A DNA stretch of 35,782 bases from Nymphaea colorata (Eukaryota > Streptophyta > Magnoliopsida > Nymphaeales > Nymphaeaceae), in the NCBI RefSeq assembly GCF_008831285.2, contig NW_022204577.1, positions 1-35,782 on the forward strand, in the 5' to 3' direction. The position numbers were made by a program, and so were the translations under genes. Under the pieces are notes generated by a model. The model ran no database searches. It was not told the origin of the DNA and was given only the letters and a program-made list of their open reading frames with translations. Positions 21,495-31,283 of the stretch are shown piece after piece (position 1 is the first letter of the stretch; every line of letters begins with the position of its first letter).

Positions 21495-23231
21495 TCACTT
21501 CTTCTATTATTAAACCTTGCGGTAGCTGAAGTTTATCTTCTTCTTCTTTTACTCGTAGGCCCTCTTTATCTACTCGATAAGGTTTTGCCTCTAGAATCTC
21601 TTCCGCTCCTCCCTAGCTTCCTCCTATTTCCTTGGTTGAGGCTCTCGCTTCTACATTTCCATCATCTAAATACTCCGCTCCTCTCGCTTTTATTACTAAA
21701 TTGGCCTCCTTGCTGGCTTTATCTATTCTATCTTTTTGGAACTGCTTGGCTATTCGTGTTTGGAGAAGATTAGCCTACGCTCCTTCTTGGGCTCTTCTAT
21801 CTTCGGCTCCTGGTAGATGTAATGATAGTCTACAGGCTTGATCCCGGGAGGAATGAACATTTCGTTATTCCTACTGCGTTGGGAGAGGAAGGATGGCACT
21901 GAGGGGAGGGGAGGCGGGGGAGGCAAGAAGAATTAGGCCTTTGGAGGGGAAGGAGCGCGAAGAGGAGAGAGCTATCTTTGAGGTGGGGGCGGTGGAGGTG
22001 GTGGCAAGATGTTGCGAAGGGGGGGAGGCCGAAGAGGTGGGGGTGGTGGAGGCGGCAAGACGTGATGAAAAGGTGGTGGTGGAAAGACGCCACGAATAAC
22101 TGGGGAGAATGACCTTCTGCGGATGGGAGGAGAGAGAGAAGGCGCGCGTAAGGGTGGTCGCACAAGTAGACCCTGCCTTCTTACTCCTTCAAACTCAAGC
22201 TCCACATCGTCAGAAATGTCAGAATATCTATCTACTAATTCAACTTCTGCTACTCCTATCGCTCCTCCATTGACGCACTTGCACGCTCCATATTTCCCTC
22301 CACAAACGTAGCAAAACTAATACTTGCATCTACAGGTCATATGGTCGCATCCTTCGTTCTTCTCCACCCAGAACTTGCAGCTGGGACACTGCTTGAACTT
22401 GGCTCCCTTCACCAGCATCATGAACTTGCGGTCGGGCTCGTCCATGTCCGCGATCTTCTGGTACTCCTCGCAGCTCATCCCCGAGTGCATCTCGCACTTG
22501 CAGGCCAGACAGTAGTGCTTGCGGCAGGAGGGACACTTGTAGTTGTCCAGGGCGGCGTCGAAGGTGAAAACCGCCTGGCAGCCAGGAGTGGGGCACCAGC
22601 TCGTGTCCCCCATGTTCTTCTCCACGTAGTTTTGGAAGACGAACTCGTCGTATTTTTCCCTGAGCTAGCGGGAGAGGAACTCGTTGACCTCTTCGGGGAG
22701 GAGCTCGATGTTGCAGTCGCCGTTGGGACAGCGCAGAGGGAAGCTTTTGTTGCCGATCTTCTCCTTGCAGTAGGCCTAGAAGCAGGCCCGGTGGTACATG
22801 TGGCTGCATGCCAGGAAGCAGACATCTCTCGCTTCGATCTCCACCGTGCAGATGGCGCACTCCACGCCCAGTCCCTCCCTCTCGCGCTCCTTCTCCTGGG
22901 CGATGCGCTGCTCGAAGTAGCGATCGTTGAGATAGTTATTATCGCAGATGAGTTCTCCGGCGAAGAGCTATATTTCGCCCGCCAGCTTCGCGCAGCTTTG
23001 CGTCCCCTTGCTGAGCACTTTGAACTTTAGGACCGCCATGAGCTGGAGCACGTTCTGCTCGGAGATGAGCCTGTCCTCGACGTGGGCGAGCAGTTGCTTG
23101 AGCACCGGCCTCACCCCTGCGAGCAGCCCGTGCGGGAGGGCGTAGGCGAGGTAGCCGAGCAAGTAGGAAAGGTCCAGCGGTTGCGGGGAGAGATCTAGCA
23201 GCTTGAGCAGCTCCACCTGCAGCTAGTCCAT
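21495..23231 (-). CDS. RBR (RING-between-RING) E3 ubiquitin ligase with polyproline and coiled-coil tail
   Basis: Transfers ubiquitin through a Cys-thioester on RING2. It is a single uninterrupted 578-residue frame from ATG 23231 to TGA 21495-21497. A helical N-terminal domain (~1-115) precedes RING1 (ECAICTVEIEARDVCFLACSH, ~124-175). IBR follows (TSWCPTPGCQAVF ... CPSCRKHYCLACKCEMHSGMSC). RING2 is QCPSCKFWVEKNEGCDHMTC then KYEFCYVCGGKYGAC; the catalytic Cys is the one in GCDHM. The Glu of YEFCY is TAG (22317-22319). Beyond the catalytic core are long proline runs (~345-440) and a Glu/Lys/Arg coiled coil to the end (EREERKRF-like, KRAYEEKKKINF). That coiled coil is written with dense TAA/TAG, which make sense only as Glu. 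This extension is unlike the usual Ariadne domain. Confidence 0.9.
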
Positions 23232-23928
23232 CAAAAAGTACGAATTATATATAAATACACTTCCAGAGGGAGTATAATAATAACCAATAACTCAGATCAA
23301 TAAGGAATAGCAATAAAAAGTAATAGCGAATAATAATAAATACAAAAATCAAGGCATTACTATCCACATAAGCCTTCAATTGTGTAATTAAAGATCTATT
23401 TAAATGCACTGACTTGTTACACTTCAGGATGATGAAGGATCGAAATGTTAGAAAGATGCGGAAGTTATGAAGTTGCGCAGCATTGATCTACACTAATTGC
23501 ATAAATGCTGGAATTAGTTATTGATTTCACTTTTTACGATGGTTTACCGCAGTTCAACGAAGCCGGAAGTTGGTATCGATGTGGCAACCGAACAACTAGC
23601 CGTTGTACATGTTATTTAATTGCAACTGCTTCATTGATGAATCTCAGCGCAGAAATAATTTCCGATCATCATACAGGCTCTTCCTCCAACTGTTTCATAT
23701 TTTTGAATTAATTTACTAACGGTTATAAATTACAAAACCTCTAACATTCCTAAATTCAATTAAAGGAATAGCGCTGATATAAAGATTCATTTATAAACCA
23801 TTTCTTAACTATTCAGATGAATAAGCTTAAGAATTCAGTAAGCGAGAAGAAGTAAATCAGATAATACCCATGGCACTATGTCAGACCTACTATAATAATA
23901 ATCATTCCCCAATTCACTACCGCTCTCG
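23232..23928. other. Long AT-rich intergenic region
   Basis: About 697 bases upstream of the RBR gene and downstream of the EF-hand kinase. It is AT-rich with A/T runs. One 68-codon frame (23505-23711) ends in TAA, which is not a stop here, and shows no coding character. No RNA gene, repeat or mobile element is seen. Confidence 0.6.
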
Positions 23929-25401
23929 TCAATATGGCCCAATCGGCATGTTGTTCATCTTGCAATAGTAGGCGTACAGTTCCTCGAACTCGATGCTTCG
24001 GGAGTGGTTGGCGTCCACCACTTAGAAGATGGCTGCGATTTCGGCCTGCGTGAACTTGCTGTCCAGCCTTGCCATCATGTTCTTGAAGTTCTCGAGGTGA
24101 GACTGCCCATCGCGTCCTTGTCGTAGGCGCTGAAGGTGGTCCGCATCGATATGTGGTTCGAAGTCAGCACGCGGTGCAGCCGCTAAAAGCAGGTCTTGGT
24201 GCGCTGAGCCAGGTCGGGGGGAAGCTCCTTCGCCGGCGGTTCATCCTCAAGCTAGTCTGGCAATTTATTGAGTTTGATGTGCCTGTTGATCTCCTCCTCG
24301 ATTTCCTGGAGAGAGACAGTGCCACTGCTGTCCCTGTCGATGCGGTCGAAGAAGTATCTCACCTCCTCCAGGGTGATCTTGGGAGAAATGTAGTCCAGCA
24401 ACCGCCTGAACTGCTCGAAGTTCAGCTCTGCTTTGGGCTGGAAGCCCAGCAGGGAGAACAGCTGCGCCATCTCCAGGTTCTCGGAGTTGATCTTGAACCG
24501 TAAACGGTACATTATCACCTTCAGCTTGTCCTCGATCTTCTCGTTGTTCTTCCGGTAGTGGTCGAAGTAACCCCCGAAGATCGGATGCGCGAACACTTAG
24601 TCCCACTCCAAACGGTCCTTCTCCTGCAGCGCCAGCGTCCGACGCAGGAAGTCCTTCGTGTGCTATCCCAGGTCGGGGTTAATGACTAGCGGCTTTCCCT
24701 CGATCTCCTTGATGAGCTAGTAGACGCATTCTGCGCTCCAGGGCGGTCGGTGGTGGAGTAACTCGTAGAACATGAATCCCACTGCCCAAATGTCGCACTT
24801 GCTGCTGTAGGGCTCCCCCTTCAGCAGTTCCAGCGACATGTAGAGCGGAGTGCCCACCGTGGTCTCGTTCTTCATCTTCTTGGAGACGTTCTTCTTGGCG
24901 AAGCCGAAGTCGGCCAGCTTCATCTCCCCCTTGGAGACCAGGATGTTGGCCGGTTTCATGTCCCTGCGTCGAGGGAGGATTACCTGTGGATGATGCCCTC
25001 CTTGATGAGGGCGACGAAGCCGTTGACGATCTGCCTGAGCATTTCGATGGCCTTGGGCTCGGGGGTGTCGGGGTGGAGCTTCATGTACTTTTCCAGGTCG
25101 TAGTCGCACAGCTCCAGGATCATGTAGTAGTTATTGGTGCTCTCCATCACCTCGTGCACCTCCACGATGTTTTTGGACTTCACGTGCTGCAGGATTTCGA
25201 TCTACTGCATGAGGGCGCGCCGCAGGTACTCGTCGGAGTTGACTGTCTAGGGGCATTCGTACTCAGCATCTTGGTTAGCACCTTGATGGCGAAGACTTTC
25301 TTGGTGGACTATTGCTCGCCCTTGTAGACCTCTCCGTAGGATCCCTTGCCGAGGATCTCCTTGAGGTGGATGATGTAGCCGTTGATTTTCTTGAAGGCCA
25401 T
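23929..25401 (-). CDS. Protein kinase with C-terminal EF hands (CDPK-like)
   Basis: Calcium-regulated Ser/Thr kinase. Kinase domain: GKGSYGEVYKGE loop, FAIKVLTK lysine, alpha-C QEIEILQHVKSKNIVEVHEV, ILELCDYDLEKYM, IIHRDMKPANIL, LADFGFAKK, VGTPLYMSLELLKGEPYSSK (MSLE replaces the usual APE) and DIWAVGFMFYELLHHRPPW. The kinase part resembles ULK-like kinases. EF-hand loops are DRDSSGTVSLQE, DKDGDGQSHLEN (after one base is restored at 24111-24114) and DANHSRSIEFEE near the end. An earlier degenerate hand may lie at FSLLGFQPKAELNFEQF. The alpha-C Glu is TAG at 25202-25204. A 20-nt intron lies at 24964-24983, and a base is missing in GGGG at 25250-25253. Kinase plus EF hands is a common alveolate arrangement. 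It ends at TGA 23929-23931 with NNMPIGPY. Confidence 0.88.
24964..24983 (-). other. 20-nt spliceosomal intron in the EF-hand kinase
   Basis: Reads GTAATCCTCCCTCGACGCAG on the minus strand, and splits the codon for Arg of IIHRDMKPAN. Retention would destroy the catalytic loop. Confidence 0.9.
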
Positions 25402-25787
25402 GCTACTGTTTAGTATATTAATGATTATGAAAAGGCCTTGGATTAATGGGAGGAGGGTGGGGCGGAAGCAGCGGAGAGAGGAGGCGGGAGGAGAGGGAAA
25501 GCCAAGGTTTTGTTTTGAAAACTTTGGATTTGCATTTTGGGAAGATGGGATGAGGCGTCTGATGGTTTCTGATTGATTCTAGCATATCAATTATAATGGA
25601 TATAAAATGAAGGAAAACGTTGATAAACTTTGACATTGGATCGAATGCAATGCTATATTATCCCTTATGAGCAATCACCAATGATACAGTTGTTATTATG
25701 TTTATTTTATATGTTTTTATGCGTATTATGGATACGTGGGGTGGTAGCATAGGCTAATAATGAAAATAACATAAAAATGATTGAAGG
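25402..25787. other. Intergenic region with a G/A-rich tract
   Basis: About 386 bases upstream of the EF-hand kinase start. Positions ~25447-25505 are almost pure purine on the plus strand, with several runs of two to four G (GGGAGGAGGGTGGGGCGG), very unlike the AT-rich gaps elsewhere. The rest is AT-rich. No gene is seen. Confidence 0.55.
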
Positions 25788-27718
25788 TCACCCCTCCTGG
25801 CAAATCTAAATGCCGAGCCGGTTGATCCTCGGTTCGTTGTCGAACACGAAGGAGGCCCCGAAGATGCGGAAGGGACGCTCCGAAGATGACAAGCCAAATG
25901 TGAACTGCTCCTGCCCCTAGTTCTTAAAACCGAATGTCCCCACGCGACCCTGACGAGAATATAATACCAAATACTCCAGAAATCCTTACTGACTGAAAGC
26001 GCCAGTCACGTTCTTCAGAGAGTCAGGACTCTGCAAGTCGTAACGCTGTAGGAATCCATCTGCAGCAGGAGAGCTCTTGGTGCCGTACCTGATCTAATCA
26101 TCGTTTAGGTAGATGGCTTGGAGACCCATTATGGCATTGTTTTTATTTACCCATATGTTGACGCCGATGATGAGCGGTTTCGCTTAGATGGGCCACTGTC
26201 CCTTATCGTCGAATACGCTCTCCCGTCTAATCCCTCTTCCTTTTTCCTCGACTCGAGTCAAGGCACTTCCCCACTTCTTCGGCTAGGACTTCTAGCCGCT
26301 TATTATCATGCCTCCCTTGTCGCTAGCCTAGTGAGCGAGGGACGGCCTGCGCTAAATGGGTGCCTTTCCCGGTTTTTCCTCGAACTCTATGACAACTTTG
26401 GGACGAGACGGTTTGGGGATGTTGGCGATGAGATGCTTGATATCGAACTGGTCCTGGTTGATCTGCTGCTGGATCTCCCTTTCTATCTCATCGACTCCGC
26501 CATTGTACTCGCTTTGCAGCTCGCTCCCCTCGTAGTTGTTGTGCGAATCGTAACCGAACAGACTCTTCTTGGTTGGTCTGAAAATCTTCCTAATCTATTT
26601 CAGCCTCAGCCGGAGAGCTTCGATCACTCTTTAACTGTATTTTATGTTCTCCTCTATCGCTGACTCTTAGTCTAGAATTTTATTCTTCTGGAGGATGAGA
26701 CCGTCTATGCGCTTGTGGTAATCCTCGTGCTTTCCTTTCAGTTTCCCCAGTTCCTATAGTGCCTACGCGAACTCCTTGGGCGTGACCACGTTCGTATTGG
26801 TAGTTTTTTCCTTGGTGGTGGCAACGCGGGAATTGGAGGGCGGGGGAGGCTGCAGTTGTTTTTTCTTGAGTTCGGGGAAGTAATCTCCATTCATTTCCCT
26901 CCACTTCTTCTCCACCTCGAACAGGTAGGCCTGCTGGCGTTTGTAGTTGACCTCCCTCTGCCTCTCCCGTTTCTGCAATTCCTTCAGCTGGTTGCGGATA
27001 TCTTCGGTTTCCTTCTTGAAGGAACTGACTCCGCCGACCAGGTCCTCGTTGATGTCCTTCTCGATGACCTTGTCCTGCACCTTGGTGACCTTCTTGAGGC
27101 CCTCCACCTTGCGGATGTATTCGTTGATCTGCGCGTCGATGGAGGCGATGCTGTTCTCCAGCCGCTTCATGCGGGCGTCGCTCTCGTCCTTCTCCTCCTT
27201 CCCCCGCAGGGAGTCGATGGTGCGCTTGTACATCTCGATCTGCCGGTAGCCGTTTTACAATTCCCTCCTGAGACCGGCTAAGTCAGGGCATAACTACCTG
27301 CGTTGGCCGATTTGTCCTTCTCCTCGCGCTCCTCCTACTCGTCGAGGACTTTCTTCTTGGGGACGAACTTTTTGTGCTTGAGCTGCTCGGTCAGTTCCTC
27401 GCTAATCTTCTTCAATTGCCTGCGCAGTTCCTCGTTTTTCTGGCTGAGCTTGTGCAGCACCTGATCCCGCTCCGCGTCTTCCCTCTTCTTGAGGCGGTCG
27501 GAGCGCAGGGAGGCTGCGTCTTCGGAGGGGGAGTAGTTGCTGGGGTAGTCGATGGAGTGGTAGCGTTCGGAGGGGATGGGAGGCGTGGGGGAGTCAAGGG
27601 ACTGATTGATGGTGTGGAGCTGTTGCTTGCGGTTGGGAGTGTCTGAGTCTATGGATTTTGTGTATCCTCTTCGGCGGAGCGTTTCGCGCTGGCTCCCCTT
27701 TGGTGCTTAGTTACCCAT
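25788..27718 (-). CDS. Coiled-coil protein with C-terminal beta-rich domain
   Basis: No family name. The ATG at 27718 starts a polar, Ser/Pro-rich N terminus (MGNEAPKGSQRETLRRRGY). A long coiled coil follows (DRLKKREDAERDQVLHKL, LSQKNEELRRQLKKISEELT, then RMKRLENSIASIDAQINEY and KELQKRERQREVNYKRQQAY). After a linker with PPPPSNS come more helices and FDIKHLIANIPKPSRPKVVI. The last ~150 residues are beta-rich: LIIGVNIWVNKNNAIMGLQ, ADGFLQRYDLQSPDSL, GFLEYLVLYSRQ, GRVGTFGFKNEGQEQFTFGL, FRIFGASFVFDNEPRINRLG. The spacing of these strands and the late GASFVF...RLG block recall a jacalin-type beta-prism, a weak resemblance. A 20-nt intron lies at 27278-27297. It may be a cytoskeletal or ciliary scaffold (inference). 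The stop TGA is at 25788-25790. Confidence 0.68.
27278..27297 (-). other. 20-nt spliceosomal intron
   Basis: Reads GTAGTTATGCCCTGACTTAG on the minus strand; it contains an in-frame TGA's worth of disruption, and excision continues the coiled coil from KDKSANA to GLRRELENGYRQIEM. Confidence 0.85.
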
Positions 27719-27888
27719 CTATATAATTATTATAAATTAGTGCAGCAAATCACCTTAAGGCTGATGCCCTTTTGGAAGGAATCAAGGCCTGCCTTATATT
27801 ATATAATTAATTCACTGTTCTGATATCTTTATCCTGATGATGTGGGCTCCTCCTATGCTGATACATTTTGACAGTATAATAATAATAG

Positions 27889-29319
27889 ATGAAGGTGGTC
27901 TAATCGCTGCTCGGTTTCAAGTAGAAGAAAACACCCATCCTCTAGCAGCGCAACTCCATCCTCAAACTGCTGCTCTTCATCAACATCCCCAACCTCCTCC
28001 TCCTCTACCTCTTCAACCGCATCGTCACCCAACCCTACATGGACGAACACTTCCACTTCAACCAGTTCGCAACCTACCACCGCAACCAATTCGCAGAATG
28101 GGACCCCAAGATCACCACTCCTCCCGGCCTTTACCTCCTCCAGCGTATCTTCTCCATCCTCCTTCCGGGGGAACTCAGCGTGATGCGGGCCATCAACTGC
28201 CTCTTCTTCTCCAACATCTTCGTGGTCTACGTGCTGAAGGTCTACGACTTCCTGGAGCCGTGCTCGGGCAACCTGACGCGGAGTTTGAACTTGGCGCTAA
28301 CTCCGACCATCTACTTTTTCAACTTCCTGGACTACACCGACGCGGCGAGCGTGTCGGTGATCGCAGCCATGTTCTACTACAACCTCACCAAGAGCGAGTG
28401 GCGGCTGGGATTGGTCTCCCTCCTCGCCGTCTTCATCCGCCAGAATAACCTCATCTGGATCCTCTACCTCATCATCTATCGCGTGCTGGGAGAGAATCGC
28501 AAAGTGGTACTGGCGCCCAAGTCCCTCCCCTCACACCTCCTTGCCATCCTCCGCATCTTCCTCACCAATAAAATGCAAATCCTCAAACAGTCCAAGTTCC
28601 AACTCGCAGCCATTGCAGTCTTCGCAGGTTATGTGTACATCTTCAACGGGGGACGGCTGGTCTTCGGCGACCATTCGCACCACCAGATGACGTTCCACCC
28701 TAACCAGTTGCTCTATCTTTCGCTCTTCTGCATCGCCAACCTGCCGATAACGCTGGGAGAGTACATTTCCTCGGTGGGCAACTTCTTCCAGCGCATCTAC
28801 ATCTCGAGACACGCACTAGCAGCCTACCTGTTCCTGCTGGCGATGTCAATCATCCTGGTGGACCAGTTCACGCTGATCCACCCCTTCATCCGCGACGACA
28901 ACCGCCACTACACCTTCTACATCTACCGCTACCTGCTCAAGCCCGCCCTGCCCAAGTTCGCCCTCTGCCTCGCCTACGCCTTCTCCTTCCACTTCATCTA
29001 CAAGCAGGTCGTCAATAGCGAGCTCAAACTCATGCGCTTCATCCTCTGGCTGGGCGCCTGCTTCGGCTATCTCTGCCTGGGTGAACTGGTGGAGTTTAGG
29101 TATTTCGCGATCCCCTTCGTGATGCTGTGCTTCTAACTGGAGAACAAGAACTTCAACCTGGACGTGGAGGGCGTGCACAAGGCGGAGAACCGATACACTA
29201 CGCGGGAGAAGATGATATGGACGATCTTGATCAAAGCAGTCATCAACCTGGTGGTGATTGGCGTTTTCCTCTTCTGCGAGTTCGACAACAAGTATGGCAG
29301 GGGCAGGCTTATGTGGTGA
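27889..29319 (+). CDS. ALG10: ALG10, dolichyl-P-Glc alpha-1,2-glucosyltransferase
   Basis: Adds the third and last glucose to the lipid-linked oligosaccharide in the ER lumen, using dolichyl-phosphate-glucose. It is a 476-residue uninterrupted frame (ATG 27889, TGA 29317-29319) with ~10 hydrophobic segments. Family marks: PYMDEHFHFNQF with the catalytic-type acidic pair after the first helix (~residue 50), EWDPKITTPPGLYLLQ, FIRQNNLIWILY and HPFIRDDNRHYTFYIYR. LGELVEFRYFAIPF comes near the end. All are hallmarks of ALG10/Die2. UAR codons near the start and at 29134-29136 read as Glu. The next gene, 108 bases downstream on the same strand, encodes an oligosaccharyltransferase subunit, the enzyme that uses the finished glycan. 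Confidence 0.93.
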
Positions 29320-29427
29320 TCACACTGTTTATTCATACTCTCAAGCAATTCCTGCAGATATAATTGGATATGGATTGTATATCTGAGTTGATGTTGGATG
29401 TGACGTGTTTATAATATTTCGCTGATA

Positions 29428-29669
29428 ATGGCTACGCAATATCTTACCCCCATCCCCCAGGACAGCTACCAGAGCGTCGGACTCATCTCCGCTGTCGTGA
29501 GCTTCTTCCTGCTCGCCTACTTCTTCATGTACGAATGCTCTCACACAGCTACCAGGGCGCCTACAAGTCTCGCTCCCTCATAATCGAGATCGTGATCGCA
29601 GTGCTAGCGGCGGCAGCCGTAGGAGTCAGCATCTTCTTCCTCGCCCTCAGCGTCGGCATCTACTTGTGA
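29428..29669 (+). CDS. OST5/TMEM258-type oligosaccharyltransferase subunit
   Basis: A small two-helix subunit of the ER oligosaccharyltransferase. The protein is ~80 residues, the same as human TMEM258. It begins MATQYLTPIPQDSYQSVG (family: Y-T-S-P-V-x-P). Helix one is LISAVVSFFLLAYFFMYE, with the family's FFxxYE end. A short loop YKSRSLIIEI follows, and helix two ends SIFFLALSVGIYL, matching the VGIYV terminus. One base is missing at about 29547 (ACAGC for ACAAGC); with it the frame runs from ATG 29428 to TGA 29667-29669. It lies directly after ALG10 on the same strand. Confidence 0.87.
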
Positions 29670-29820
29670 GGAACTGATCATGTATACCTTCAATGCCCAT
29701 GGCATCGACATTCATAAAGGATGGGAGGGGTGGGACTGGTTGTGATTTGGTGTAGCACAACAACTGGAAGGCAGCGATATTATATTTGGACGATAGTTCG
29801 GCTTATTCGGTCATTCCCCT

Positions 29821-31226
29821 ATGAAACATACTGAAAAACACCATGAGCTCAAGATCGCCGCAGTCGACTTCATCATCACTCCGCTCCACGTCAATCTAAA
29901 GGTGGCAGAAGCGAGCCAATACTTCGTCGAGTTCGATAAGGGTATTTTCCACACCACATAGGCGCGCAGATCCTCAAGAAGTTCGAAGAGGTTATCAGCG
30001 TGAGCGCGGAGAAGGGGAGGCACGCTTTCGGAAACGGCGAGCAGGGACAGTTCAAACTGCAGACAGAACGCAGCTGCTCCTGCGAGTGGGGCGTCTACCG
30101 CATCACCAGCAACTAGATGAGCGAGTTCGTCGACTCCCTACCCGTCAACCTCCTCGAGCACTACACCGCCTTCGCCAACAGCTTCAAGGCACTCCAGCCA
30201 GACTACCTTAAGTTGCTCTCAGAACACGCGCAGGGCAGAGAGGTGGGCAAGCTGTGGGAAACGCTCAAGGAACGATGCCACTGGGAGTTTCCAGAACTCG
30301 TAGCCAGGAACAAAAGCGGAAGCATTGAGCTGCACTTCCGGCTGGAAATTCGGTGTGAAGCCGACCACTGGGCAGAAGCAGAAAAAAGAAAGTCAACCAA
30401 GTCACTGAGGTCCATCCGCTCCAACGCCGACAAGCAGCTTAACGGCAGTTTCAGGAAGGAAAACCACGACGAAGACGACCTGCTGCCCAGGAACTCCGTC
30501 CTCTCTCCGCCTGAGCCTGTGCTGCCCAGGGAGCATAGGGTGGAGGCCAAGGAGGAGGTGAGATAAGAGGAAACCAGCGAGGGATACAGAATCACTCAAG
30601 CGCCTCCGCAGATGTAGCCGGAGAGGATTTACAAGAAGGGGAGCGTGCTGAGCGACATCATCGAGTGCAGCGTGGAGTCCAGCAACATGAACGAGAAGGA
30701 GAAGCGGAACGAGCTGAAAGAGATCTCGGGCATCCCCGAGGAGGAAAGCGAACTCTACTCGCCCCATCTCTCCCTCGCCAACACAAAAACGCAGAATTTT
30801 TAGGCCATGATCGATAAACCCGGCGAGGATATGCTCAAACGCCGCAGCAACACCTTCGGATCCAACTACAACGAACTTCCTGATGAGCTTGATAAGCCCC
30901 TCATCGACGGCAAGAGGCCCAGCTTACAGGAAAGGCCCTACAATAGGGACTAAGAACTAGGGAAGGAAGAACTCAGGGATATGGAGACTATGCCTCAGAG
31001 CGAAGTCACTCCGAAGGTCTAGCAAAAAGAGGAGGTGAAGAAGAAGGGTGGAAGGGCGAAGTTCATCGCCATTTTCATCATTTGCCTGCTATTGATCGGC
31101 GGATTTGCCTACACCGCCTATTCCAACCAACTTCACCCCAGCGATAACCAGCAGCAGCAACAGCCGAGAAAGGGAGGAAAGGCAAAACGACCATAAGGCA
31201 AAAGGGCAAAGAAGGCAAAGGAGTGA
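29821..31226 (+). CDS. Tail-anchored protein with polar acidic middle region
   Basis: Unrecognised, ~467 residues. The N-terminal ~150 residues look folded: KHHELKIAAVDFIITPLHV, VAEASQYFVEFDKGIFHTT, then QILKKFEEVISVSAEK, CEWGVYRITSNEM and VNLLEHYTAFANSFKALQ. After CHWEFPELVARNKSGSIELH the sequence becomes polar, acidic and Ser-rich (SLRSIRSNADKQL, DEDDLLPRNS, EVTPKVEQKEEVKKKGG) for ~200 residues. A single hydrophobic helix follows, KFIAIFIICLLLIGGFAY, with a Gln- and Lys-rich tail (DNQQQQQPRKGGKAK). The topology is consistent with a tail-anchored or type II membrane protein. One G appears to be missing at 29961-29962; from there to TGA 31224-31226 the frame is open, with UAR as Glu. Convergent with the B-box gene, 57 bases away. 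Confidence 0.65.
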
Positions 31227-31283
31227 GTTGATTATAATTAATGATTAATAATCTGCCTACGCATAATCTCCCATCTACAGACA

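Noticed and set aside
22341-23030. 229-codon open frame on the plus strand
   Set aside because: Lies opposite the RBR ubiquitin ligase and is explained by the GC-rich codon use of that gene.
23505-23711. 68-codon plus-strand frame in the long gap
   Set aside because: Ends in TAA, which is not a stop here, has AT-rich codons and no recognisable protein.
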